A stretch of DNA of 64,000 nucleotides from NCBI RefSeq assembly GCF_001046635.1, contig NZ_KQ130462.1, positions 2,501-66,500 of the forward strand, in the 5' to 3' direction. Made by a program: the position numbers and the translations under genes. The notes below the pieces were generated by a model that ran no database searches, was not told the origin of the DNA, and saw nothing but the letters and a program-made list of their open reading frames with translations. Below are positions 35,508-43,650 of this stretch, one piece after another (the stretch's first letter is position 1; the number at the start of each line of letters is the position of its first letter). This DNA comes from Novosphingobium barchaimii LL02 (GTDB taxonomy: Bacteria; Pseudomonadota; Alphaproteobacteria; Sphingomonadales; Sphingomonadaceae).

Positions 35508-36511
35508 AGGGCTGGATTCTCGCTCTTGCCGCGCTGGGACTTCCCGGCGCGGCGCCTGCTCAGGTAGTAGGGGGCCAGGACGCCGGAAAGTCCCTGAACT
35601 CCCAGCTTTCCGGCGATCTCACCGTGCACGATCCGGTCATCATCCGCGAGGGTGACACCTATTACGTGTTCAGCACCGTGGGCAAATACATCGGCATCAA
35701 GACCTCGAAGGACCTGAAGACCTGGACCGACGCCGGTTCGGTCTTTGCGCAGATGCCGGCGTGGACCAAGGAAGCCGTGCCCGGCACCGAAGGCATCTGG
35801 GCGCCCGACATTTCCTACGTGAACGGTGAATACCGGCTCTATTATTCGGTTTCGACCTTCGGCTCGAACCGTTCCGCCATCGGTCTCGCCACCAGCCCCG
35901 CGCTGGGCGCGAAGGCGAAGTGGAAGGATCACGGCCTTGTCGTCATGTCCACGAAGGAGGACGACTTCAACGCCATCGACCCGAACTTCGTGGTCGATGC
36001 GCAGGGCCGCCAGTGGCTGTCGCTGGGCAGTTTCTGGAGCGGCCTGAAGCTGTTCCCGCTCGATGCGAAGACCGGCAAGGTCGCCCCTGGTACCGAGCCT
36101 TATTCGATCGCCCGCCGCCTTGCTCCGGCGGGCGGGCCCGCTCCGGTGGAGGCGCCGTTCATCATCCCGCATGGCGGCTGGTACTACCTGCTCGCGTCCT
36201 ACGACTACTGCTGCAAGGGTGTGAACAGCACGTATTACACGGTTGTAGGCCGCGCGAAGAAGGTCACTGGGCCCTACCTCGGCAAGGACGGGAGCGAGAT
36301 GATGCAGGGCGGCGGCACGATCTTCCTGCGTGCCGATCTGCAGGAGCAGCAGCGCTTTCGCGGACCGGGCCACGCCGGCGCATTCACCGACAGCGACGGC
36401 ACGACGTACGTCGTCTATCACGCCTACGACAAGCAGGCCGACGGTGCGCCGAAACTGCGCATCGCGCCGATCCGCTGGGATGCGGACGGCTGGCCCACGG
36501 CTGAATACTGA
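35504..36511 (+). CDS. Arabinan endo-1,5-alpha-L-arabinanase, GH43
   Basis: Exported five-bladed beta-propeller hydrolase of 335 residues with signal peptide MKGWILALAALGLPGAAPAQ. Catalytic residues of the clan are visible: base Asp43 in VHDPVIIREGDTYYVFST, pKa-tuning Asp159 in NAIDPNF and acid Glu216 in VEAPFIIP. GIWAPDISYVNGEYRLYYS, LASYDYCCKGVNSTYY and the late His of GPGHAGAF are typical of endo-arabinanases. It cuts inside alpha-1,5-arabinan. It starts inside the GH51 stop (ATGA), so the two are co-translated. A very strong terminator follows. Confidence 0.93.
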   Translation: MKGWILALAALGLPGAAPAQVVGGQDAGKSLNSQLSGDLTVHDPVIIREGDTYYVFSTVGKYIGIKTSKDLKTWTDAGSVFAQMPAWTKEAVPGTEGIWAPDISYVNGEYRLYYSVSTFGSNRSAIGLATSPALGAKAKWKDHGLVVMSTKEDDFNAIDPNFVVDAQGRQWLSLGSFWSGLKLFPLDAKTGKVAPGTEPYSIARRLAPAGGPAPVEAPFIIPHGGWYYLLASYDYCCKGVNSTYYTVVGRAKKVTGPYLGKDGSEMMQGGGTIFLRADLQEQQRFRGPGHAGAFTDSDGTTYVVYHAYDKQADGAPKLRIAPIRWDADGWPTAEY

Positions 36512-36522
36512 ACCCACCTGAC

Positions 36523-36564
36523 GGCGCCCCGGCCGGGTCTCGGCCCGGCCGGGGCGCCTTTTTT
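36523..36564 (+). terminator. Strong intrinsic terminator after the GH51-GH43 operon
   Basis: Fifteen perfect base pairs (GGCGCCCCGGCCGGG, 36523-36537, with 36544-36558), loop TCTCGG, then TTTTTT. It separates the dehydrogenase-to-arabinanase run from the next GH43 gene. Confidence 0.95.
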
Positions 36565-36627
36565 CGGGTCGTACCTGAACGACGCTTAAAGCCACCTGAC
36601 CGAACAAGAACACCCGGAGAGGACGAC

Positions 36628-38058
36628 ATGACGATGCTTCTTTCGCGCCGCGCTTTCGCCGCCGCCACCTCGCTGCTTCCGCTCGCCTGCACGGCCCCCG
36701 GCAAGACTGCTTTGAACACGCCGACGGCCGCGCCCGCTCCCATGCCGAGCAACCCGCTGGTGCGTCAGCGCGCCGATACGCAGATTTTCCTGCACACCGA
36801 TGGCTGGTACTATCTGATGGGTTCCGTGCCCGAGTACGACCGCCTTGCCCTGCGCCGCGCAAAAACGCTGGCCGGCCTGGCCACCGCCGAGGAGCGGGTG
36901 CTGTGGCGCCATGAAGCCAGCGGTCCGATGTCAGGCTTCCTCTGGGCGCCGGAACTGCACTTCGTCGATGGCCGCTGGATCGTCTATTTCGCAGCCGGCC
37001 CCAGCGGCGGCGGCGAGGACGTGTTCCGCATCCGCACTTTCGCCGTGGTCTGTGACGGACCCGATCCGATGACCGGCAACTGGTCCGTGCTCGGCCAGTT
37101 CAAGGCGCCGTGGGACAGCTTCAACCTCGACTCGACGATCTTTACGCACCGCGGCGTGCGCTACTTCTCCTGGGCGCAGCGCGAGGCGGGGATCGACACC
37201 AATTCCAACGTCTACATCGCGCCAATGAAGGATGCGCTGACACTGGCGGCCGCGCCTGCGCGCCTGACGGTGCCGACGCTCGACTGGGAAGTGCGCGGGT
37301 ACAAGGTCAACGAAGGGTCCGCCTTCATCGGCCACAATGGCCGCCTGTTCATGACCTATTCCGCCAGCGCCACCGACGCGCGGTACTGCATGGGCCTGCT
37401 GACGATCGACGAGAACGCGAACCTGATGGACCCGCGCGCCTGGACAAAATCGCAGGAGCCGGTCTTCGTCACCTGCCGCGAAACTTCGGTCTACGGGCCG
37501 GGCCACAACAGCTTTACCGTGGACGAAAAGGGCAACCCCATCCTCGTCTACCATGGCCGCGATTACGAGGCGATCGAAGGCGATCCGCTTTACAACCCGG
37601 ATCGCCACACCCGCATCCAGCGCCTCTATTTCGATGCGGCCGGCAATCCCGACTTCGGCGTGCCGGTCGGAAACGGCCCGCTGCCCGAACGTTTTGCCCC
37701 TGCCGTGCGGCGCGGCGCACACCTCTCGCATGAGGGAGACCGCCTGACCGTCGGCAATGCGCCGATCGCGCAGACCCAGTTCCGCTCGCTGCCTGCCGAG
37801 GATGGCACGGTGCAGCTTTCGCCGATCCTGAAGCCGGATCATGTCCTTGTTGCCGCTGCGGACGGGTCTGTAGCCTTGGCCCCCGCCGCCGCGACCGGCG
37901 CTGCACCCGGCGCCGACCGCTTCCGCCGCGAGGAAGCGAAAGGCGGGTCCGTCCGGTTCGTATCGCAGGCCTACACGGGCAGGGCGCTCGCCCATTCCTC
38001 AGACAATGTACGACTCGCAAATGCAACCGACGCCTCAAGCGCATGGCTGCCGGACTAA
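36628..38058 (+). CDS. GH43 exo-arabinanase/arabinofuranosidase with C-terminal domain, Tat-type lipoprotein
   Basis: Exported GH43 enzyme of 476 residues. The N-terminus MTMLLSRRAFAAATSLLPLACT joins a twin-arginine motif (SRRAF) to a lipobox (LPLAC), so it is likely folded before export and lipid-anchored. The propeller lacks the common N-terminal HDP; candidates are Asp in ADTQIFLHTDGWYYLMG, Asp in NLDSTIF and Glu in NEGSAFI, with FLWAPELHFVDGRWIVYFAA. This fits the GH43_26 group of exo-1,5-arabinanases. The last 90 residues (TQFRSLPAEDG to the end) resemble an AbfB-like sugar-binding module, perhaps shortened. GGAGAGGA lies before the start. Confidence 0.85.
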   Translation: MTMLLSRRAFAAATSLLPLACTAPGKTALNTPTAAPAPMPSNPLVRQRADTQIFLHTDGWYYLMGSVPEYDRLALRRAKTLAGLATAEERVLWRHEASGPMSGFLWAPELHFVDGRWIVYFAAGPSGGGEDVFRIRTFAVVCDGPDPMTGNWSVLGQFKAPWDSFNLDSTIFTHRGVRYFSWAQREAGIDTNSNVYIAPMKDALTLAAAPARLTVPTLDWEVRGYKVNEGSAFIGHNGRLFMTYSASATDARYCMGLLTIDENANLMDPRAWTKSQEPVFVTCRETSVYGPGHNSFTVDEKGNPILVYHGRDYEAIEGDPLYNPDRHTRIQRLYFDAAGNPDFGVPVGNGPLPERFAPAVRRGAHLSHEGDRLTVGNAPIAQTQFRSLPAEDGTVQLSPILKPDHVLVAAADGSVALAPAAATGAAPGADRFRREEAKGGSVRFVSQAYTGRALAHSSDNVRLANATDASSAWLPD

Positions 38059-38140
38059 CCTGATAAATCCGCCGAAACCGCCAGAAACATAGTGTTTCCG
38101 GGCGGTCCTGCGGCGAAATGGCAACACTCCTGAGAGCAAT

Positions 38141-38146
38141 TTGACA
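38141..38146 (+). promoter_or_regulatory. Possible -35 box of the TonB-receptor promoter
   Basis: TTGACA about 100 nt before the receptor ATG. The -10 region some 17 nt on (around 38164-38170) is poor, and the two putative GntR sites lie directly downstream, where bound regulator would block transcription. Confidence 0.4.
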
Positions 38147-38174
38147 GCTTCGACGCTTTTTCCCTTGCAACGAA

Positions 38175-38203
38175 TTAGTCCGACTAATAACTAGTCCGAG
38201 TAA
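38175..38203. promoter_or_regulatory. Tandem putative GntR operators before the TonB receptor
   Basis: TTAGTCCGACTAA (38175-38187) is a palindrome apart from its central base. CTAGTCCGAGTAA (38191-38203) repeats it 16 bp further, about one and a half helix turns. These are the best matches to the motif also found at 27747 and 30349. Confidence 0.7.
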
Positions 38204-38248
38204 TTGGAGGGGCATGGTATCGGCCAGCCCCATTGGGAGGGTTGAAAC

Positions 38249-41149
38249 ATGGCGCTCAAGCCATTCGCATTCTGCACTGCATCCGTTTTTGCTCTGGCTC
38301 TGTCAGGCATCGCCCATGCGCAGGACACCGCGCCGCAGGACTCGGTCGGAGACGGCACCGCGTCGGCTGAAGATATCATCGTCACGGGTGTGCGTGCCTC
38401 GATCGTGGGCGCCATCAATGCCCGCAAGAACAACGTCCAGATCGTCGACTCGATCGTGGCCGAGGACGTCGGCAAGCTGCCCGACAACAACGTGGTCGAG
38501 GCGCTGCAACGCGTCACCGGCATTCAGGTGACGGATCGTGCCGGCGGTGAAGCTGCAACGATCACTATTCGCGGCCTGACCGATCCGCTGACCACGCTGA
38601 ACGGCCGCAACATCTTCACCGCAGCCGGCACTTCGTTCGCGCTGCAGGATATCTCGGCAAACCTCGTCAAAAAGATCGACGTCTACAAGACGCGCTCTGC
38701 CGACCAGATCGAAACCGGCCTTGCCGGCCAGATCGACGTGCAGACCCGCCGCCCGCTCGACTTCGACGGCTTCACCATTTCGGGTCTGGCGCGCGGCGTC
38801 TATTCCGAGCTGGCCGACAAGGCGAACCCCAACGTCGCGCTGCTCGTGGCGGACAAGTGGGACACCGGCATCGGCGAGATCGGTTTCCTGGTGAACGCCA
38901 GCTACACCCGCGCCGAATACCGCAACCAGAACCTGCAGGCAGGCGCGATGGTGCCTTTCCTGACCACCGATGGCGCGCGGCCTGCGGTCACCACCAGCAA
39001 CATGCCCGGCGCATGCCCGGGCGGCGCCCCTTTCGGTGCGCTGGAGCGCCTGTTCACCACTGACTGCCGCGCGGTCACGGCCGGCAACCCGCAGGGCAAT
39101 CTGTGGACGCCCGGCCTTGATGCCGGTCTTCCGGCCAAGGCTGGCTCCACGCTGAACATCAACGGCGTCGAGGTTCCTTACTACCTCTCGCGCGATGCGG
39201 TGATCGCGTCCGACCTTTACGGCAAGCGCACCCGCCCGGCAGTGAACGCCGCGCTGCAGTGGGCGCCCAATGAGCGTTCGGTCTACACTGCCGAAGTGTT
39301 CTACACCGGCTTTCGCGGCAAAACGTACAACAGCCTGAACTTCAGCTTCGTCGATTGGTGGGGCAACCTGCCTGCCGATGCGGCGAACAGCTTCGAGCTG
39401 TATGACGGCACCAACATCATCAAATCGCGCCAGGTCGGACAGGTTGCGGGCTTCAACAGCGGCGACTATTCCACCAACAAGACCGACAGCTACGTCTACG
39501 CCTTCAACGCCAAGTGGGACGTGGCGGATCGCGGCAAGATCGTCGCCGACGTCGCTTATCAGGACAGCAAGAACGAAACCTCGTTCTTCGCCATCCGCAC
39601 CGATCGCGCCCCGCTCGACATCAATGTGGATTTCAACGCCGGTGGCGGCCTGCCCTCTTACAATTTCGCCAACCAGGGCGTCCTGACCGACGCTTCGGCA
39701 TGGAGCGTGGGCAACCTGTTCGACAGCGGCACGAAGAACACCGGCAGCGCGCTGACGGTGATGCTCGACGGCGAGTACGAATGGGACGAAGGCTTCCTGC
39801 GCCGCATCAAGGCGGGCTTCCGCTACGATGACCGCAAGGCCGACAACTATGTGCGCGATCAGGGCGCCGGCGGTTTGCCGGGCGTGACGCTGGCGCAGTT
39901 CGGTCAGGGCACGCCCTTCACCAACAGCGGCTTCTTCGATGGACGCGCGGATATCCCCACCAGCTGGGTTTTGGCCGATCCGCGCAGCATGGATAAGGAT
40001 GCTGTTCGCACCCTGTACCAGTCGGTGAATCCGGGCCTGCTGCTTTCGAACCAGCTGACCTTCGGCCACGTCTTCGGCATCGGCGAGATCAACACCGCCG
40101 CCTACATCATGGCCGATGGCGAGATCGAACTCTTCGGCCGTCCGCTGCAGCTGCAGGCAGGCGTGCGCTATGTGGCGATCGATACCGATTACGACTACTT
40201 CGATCGCGGCAACAACTTCGCCCGCACCACCGTCTCGACCGGCTCGTCCAAGTGGCTGCCGTCGTTCACCGCGCGCTATGGCATCACCGACAACCTGCGT
40301 ATCCGCTTCAACTATGGCGAGACGCTGCGCCGTCCGGCCTTCGGCGACCTGAACCCGAACGTCTCGCTCACGGGCGATCTGTCGCGCATCGGCTTCGGTT
40401 CGGGCAGCGCGGGCAACGCAAACCTGAGCGCAACGCATTCGAAGAACATCGACGTTGCCGTTGAATGGTACTTCGAACGCAACAGCGCGATCTACGCGAC
40501 GGCCTTCCGCCGCGAGATCAACGGTCTGGTCGTGCCGCTTACCGCGCGTGAGATCATTCCCAACAACTACCTGCCGCGTAACGAGACCTATACCGAGATC
40601 TTCAACATCACCCGTCCGGTGAATGCTTCGGACGGTGTGTTGAAGGGTGTGGAACTGGGCCTGACTTACTTCCCGACGTATCTGCCTGGCCCGCTCAACG
40701 GCCTCGGCTTCGTCGGCAGCGCCACGATCCTCGACTCCGAACAGACGATCCCGGTCGTCGACACCAATGGCGCGATCACCGGATCGACCAAGTCGGCGTT
40801 CTTCGGCGTGTCGAAGCTCTCGTACAACGCTACGCTCGCTTACGATAACGGCCCGATCGGCGCCCGCCTGTCGTATGTGTGGCGCAAGGGCTTCCTCCAG
40901 AGCAACGAGGGCCGCTCCTTCGCGAACCCGATCGGCTTCTGGCGCGCGCCTGAAAAGAGCCTTGACCTTCAGCTTACCCTGAACGTCAACGACGATATCG
41001 GCATCACCTTCGACGCGGTGAACCTCACCAAGGCGAAGCAGCAGAACTACTACAAGTTCGGCGATGTCGGTAACCCGCAGCAGTTCAATTCCAGCACGCT
41101 GCTGATCGACCGCACTTTCGCGGTGGGCGTGCGCTTCAAGTTCGACTGA
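38249..41149 (+). CDS. TonB-dependent receptor (likely arabino-oligosaccharide uptake)
   Basis: Outer-membrane active transporter of 966 residues. It has signal peptide MALKPFAFCTASVFALALSGIAHAQ and a TonB box-like EDIIVTGVRAS. The plug (about residues 45-165) has VAEDVGKLPDNNVVEALQRVTGIQVTDR, TIRGL, NGRNIFTAAG and DVYKTRSADQIETGLAGQIDVQTRRP. A 22-strand barrel follows with late features FNYGETLRRPAFGDLNP, LSATHSKNIDVAVEWYFERNSAIYATAF and a final FAVGVRFKFD. The style is that of sugar receptors common in Caulobacter and sphingomonads. GGGAGGG precedes the start. Placement between arabinanases and the tandem operators points to arabinan fragments as cargo; the substrate is inferred. Confidence 0.93.
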   Translation: MALKPFAFCTASVFALALSGIAHAQDTAPQDSVGDGTASAEDIIVTGVRASIVGAINARKNNVQIVDSIVAEDVGKLPDNNVVEALQRVTGIQVTDRAGGEAATITIRGLTDPLTTLNGRNIFTAAGTSFALQDISANLVKKIDVYKTRSADQIETGLAGQIDVQTRRPLDFDGFTISGLARGVYSELADKANPNVALLVADKWDTGIGEIGFLVNASYTRAEYRNQNLQAGAMVPFLTTDGARPAVTTSNMPGACPGGAPFGALERLFTTDCRAVTAGNPQGNLWTPGLDAGLPAKAGSTLNINGVEVPYYLSRDAVIASDLYGKRTRPAVNAALQWAPNERSVYTAEVFYTGFRGKTYNSLNFSFVDWWGNLPADAANSFELYDGTNIIKSRQVGQVAGFNSGDYSTNKTDSYVYAFNAKWDVADRGKIVADVAYQDSKNETSFFAIRTDRAPLDINVDFNAGGGLPSYNFANQGVLTDASAWSVGNLFDSGTKNTGSALTVMLDGEYEWDEGFLRRIKAGFRYDDRKADNYVRDQGAGGLPGVTLAQFGQGTPFTNSGFFDGRADIPTSWVLADPRSMDKDAVRTLYQSVNPGLLLSNQLTFGHVFGIGEINTAAYIMADGEIELFGRPLQLQAGVRYVAIDTDYDYFDRGNNFARTTVSTGSSKWLPSFTARYGITDNLRIRFNYGETLRRPAFGDLNPNVSLTGDLSRIGFGSGSAGNANLSATHSKNIDVAVEWYFERNSAIYATAFRREINGLVVPLTAREIIPNNYLPRNETYTEIFNITRPVNASDGVLKGVELGLTYFPTYLPGPLNGLGFVGSATILDSEQTIPVVDTNGAITGSTKSAFFGVSKLSYNATLAYDNGPIGARLSYVWRKGFLQSNEGRSFANPIGFWRAPEKSLDLQLTLNVNDDIGITFDAVNLTKAKQQNYYKFGDVGNPQQFNSSTLLIDRTFAVGVRFKFD

Positions 41150-41285
41150 TCGGGGCAGGCTGCGGCGTTATTGCCATTCCGTTTGCAGCCTGACCCATGG
41201 GCGGCCGTTTCTTCGGGGTTCCTTCCTCTCCCAACACCCCCGGGGCCGGCCGCCCCACTCTCGCCGCTCACCTGAAGGGGTAATG

Positions 41286-43337
41286 ATGCGCGGAAAAATG
41301 CGGAAATATCTTGCCGTCGCCGCGCTTCTTGGAACGGCGGGCAGTCCGCCCGTTTCCGCGTCCGAAAGAGCGCCCGCAGTGGCAAAGCACGCCGCGCTCG
41401 ATATCCCCGCCATTGCCAAGGCGCGCTACGGCAACGACGCGCCGTGGTATGAAGGCCGCATCCCCTTCTTCGAATCTGCTGATGCGAAGATCGACGCCGT
41501 TTATTACTACCGCTGGGGCCTGTTTCGCGCCCACCAGCGTGATCTCGGCGCGCAGGGATACGTCACCACTGAATTCGCCGACGATGTCGACTGGCAGCGC
41601 GAACCTTACGCCAGCCTCAACGACGCCAGCGGTTTTCACATCGCCGAGGGACGCTGGCTGAACGACCGGCGTTTCACCGACGACTACGTGAATTTCATGT
41701 ACGAGGGCGGCAACGATCGCCACTTCACCGACCACATGGCGGACTCGGTCTGGGGCCGCTACCTCGTCGACGGCGACCGCGATGCACTGCTCGCGCATCT
41801 CAAGACGATGCGCCACATCTACCGCCTGTGGGACGAGAAGTTCGACTTCGACAAAGGGCTATACTTCGTCGAGCCGCTGCTGGACGCGACCGAGTACACC
41901 GTATCTTCGATCGACGCATCGGGCGGCAAGGACGGCTTCCGCGGCGGAGATGCATTCCGCCCTTCCGTCAACAGCTACATGTTCGCCAATGCCCGCGCGC
42001 TGTCGCGCATGGCGCAAATGGCGGGCGACGCGGCGATGGCTAAGGAATATGCCGCCCGCGCCGAGGCGCTGCGCACCCGTGTTCTGGCCGACTTGTGGAA
42101 CCCGGGGCTGGGCCACTTCACCGACCGCCACCAGATCACCAACGAGCACGTCAAATACTGGGACCCGGTCCGCAATCGCGAACTGGTCGGTTATCTGCCG
42201 TGGATGTTCGACCTTGTCCCGGACGAGGCGAAGTATTCGAAGGCGTGGAACCACCTGCTCGATCCACAGTCGCTTGCCGGCAAGGCCGGGATGCGTACGG
42301 TGGAAAAGAATTACGAATACTACATGCGCCAGTACCGCTATTTGGGCGATGCCCGCGAATGCCAGTGGAACGGGCCGATCTGGCCTTACCAGACCACGCA
42401 GGTGCTGACCGGCATGGCCAACCTGCTCGACCACTACGACGAGCGTGGCCCCGTCACCCGTAGCGACTGGATGCGGGAGCTGCGCCTCTACACGCAGATG
42501 CATTATCAGGGAGACCGCCTCGATCTGGAAGAGGACTACGATCCCGAAACCGGCAAGCCGATCGTCGGGCTGGACCGCAGTCACCACTATTTCCATTCGG
42601 GCTACAACGACCTGGTCCTGTCCGGCCTCGTGGGCATCCGCCCTCGCGCGGACGACGTGCTGGAAGTAAACCCGCTGCTCCCCGCCGCCGGCGACCCGCA
42701 GGCGCTGGCCTGGTTCCGAGCCGAGCGTGTGCCTTATCACGGCCACGAAGTTTCGGTGACGTGGGACATGGACGGCGCGCATTACGGCCGGGGCAAGGGC
42801 CTCGCCATTGAAGTGGACGGCCGGGAAGTCGCCCGCCGCGCCGATCTCGGCCGCCTCGAGGTCGCGGTCGCGCGCAAGGCCAATGCGCCTGTCGCGCGCG
42901 AGGAGAACCTTGCGGTACAACTGGTGCGCAGCGGCTTCCCCAAGCCCAGCGCCTCGTCCGGCACCGATCCTGAGAAACTGCACGATGCCGTCGACGGCCG
43001 CGCCTGGTTCTACCCTGAACTGCCCAACGGGTGGGATTCGGCCGGTTCGCGCGGGCCGCAGTGGTATGCGCTCGATTTCGGCAAAACGGTCACGCTGGGC
43101 CGAGCAGAACTGGCCTTTTTCGCGGACGGCAAGCAGTTCGCGGCGCCGCGCACCGTCACGGTGGAGGCATGGCGAGACGGCCGCTGGACCAAGCTCGGCT
43201 TGGCGGCGGCGGTGCTCGCAAACGGTATCACGCACGTCCGCTGGCCGGCGCTGGGCACCGACCGTATCCGCGTGACCATGACGCCGCAGCCGGGCCGGGC
43301 TATCCGATTGGCGGAACTGAAGGCTTTCGCCCGCTAA
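41286..43337 (+). CDS. (Alpha/alpha)6-barrel glycoside hydrolase with C-terminal F5/8-type domain, specificity unknown
   Basis: Exported protein of about 683 residues. After a signal peptide (KYLAVAALLGTAGSPPVSAS) comes a trehalase/GH63-like helical barrel (about residues 60-480). It includes DAVYYYRWGLFRAHQRD, WLNDRRFTDDYVNFMYEGG, EPLLDATEYTVSSIDASGG, SVNSYMFANARALSRMA, QWNGPIWPYQTTQ and YFHSGYNDLVLSGLVGIRP. A discoidin-like carbohydrate-binding sandwich forms the C-terminus (about 540-683: LHDAVDGRAWFYPELPNGWDS, WYALDFGKTVTLGRAELAFF). This matches the MGH1-like group without a settled activity. Start 41286 is 5 nt after AAGGGG; 41283 and 41298 are alternatives. It lies next to the arabinan receptor. 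Confidence 0.82.
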   Translation: MRGKMRKYLAVAALLGTAGSPPVSASERAPAVAKHAALDIPAIAKARYGNDAPWYEGRIPFFESADAKIDAVYYYRWGLFRAHQRDLGAQGYVTTEFADDVDWQREPYASLNDASGFHIAEGRWLNDRRFTDDYVNFMYEGGNDRHFTDHMADSVWGRYLVDGDRDALLAHLKTMRHIYRLWDEKFDFDKGLYFVEPLLDATEYTVSSIDASGGKDGFRGGDAFRPSVNSYMFANARALSRMAQMAGDAAMAKEYAARAEALRTRVLADLWNPGLGHFTDRHQITNEHVKYWDPVRNRELVGYLPWMFDLVPDEAKYSKAWNHLLDPQSLAGKAGMRTVEKNYEYYMRQYRYLGDARECQWNGPIWPYQTTQVLTGMANLLDHYDERGPVTRSDWMRELRLYTQMHYQGDRLDLEEDYDPETGKPIVGLDRSHHYFHSGYNDLVLSGLVGIRPRADDVLEVNPLLPAAGDPQALAWFRAERVPYHGHEVSVTWDMDGAHYGRGKGLAIEVDGREVARRADLGRLEVAVARKANAPVAREENLAVQLVRSGFPKPSASSGTDPEKLHDAVDGRAWFYPELPNGWDSAGSRGPQWYALDFGKTVTLGRAELAFFADGKQFAAPRTVTVEAWRDGRWTKLGLAAAVLANGITHVRWPALGTDRIRVTMTPQPGRAIRLAELKAFAR

Positions 43338-43650
43338 AGACAGTGTGGCCCTCTCGAACTCGCGCCGTTGACGCATGTAGCCGCGTGACCGGCCCTTGCT
43401 TTTCGAGCAACGGCCGTGGCTTTGCGTCGTGCCTCTCGCCGCCCAGGGGTCCGTCGATGAAGATTCGCAAATTCCGGTTCGAGAGGTACGAGACGCTCGA
43501 ACCAGGTCTGACAATTCTTCAGGACGTCAGGCTGACGCTGCTCCATCGCATGACCTGGCTTTTCGCGACGATCCATGGATAAGGAAAGAGCGCAACTGTC
43601 GTCACAGGGGCGGCGGATGCGCGTCGATCCCGATCAGCTGGAAAACCCCG
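43338..43650. other. Intergenic stretch; one doubtful small ORF
   Basis: About 310 bp between the glycosidase and the convergent catalase gene. A 41-codon ORF (ATG 43457 to TAA 43580-43582, starting MKIRKFRFERYETLEPG) is present on the plus strand, but it has no clear ribosome binding site and matches no family I know. I see no terminator with a T run. Confidence 0.3.

Noticed and set aside
36523-36564. Possible riboswitch because of the very long GC stem
   Set aside because: A perfect 15-bp stem followed by six T after a stop codon is simply an intrinsic terminator.
43457-43582. 41-codon ORF between glycosidase and catalase
   Set aside because: No ribosome binding site and no recognisable homologue; not annotated as a gene.
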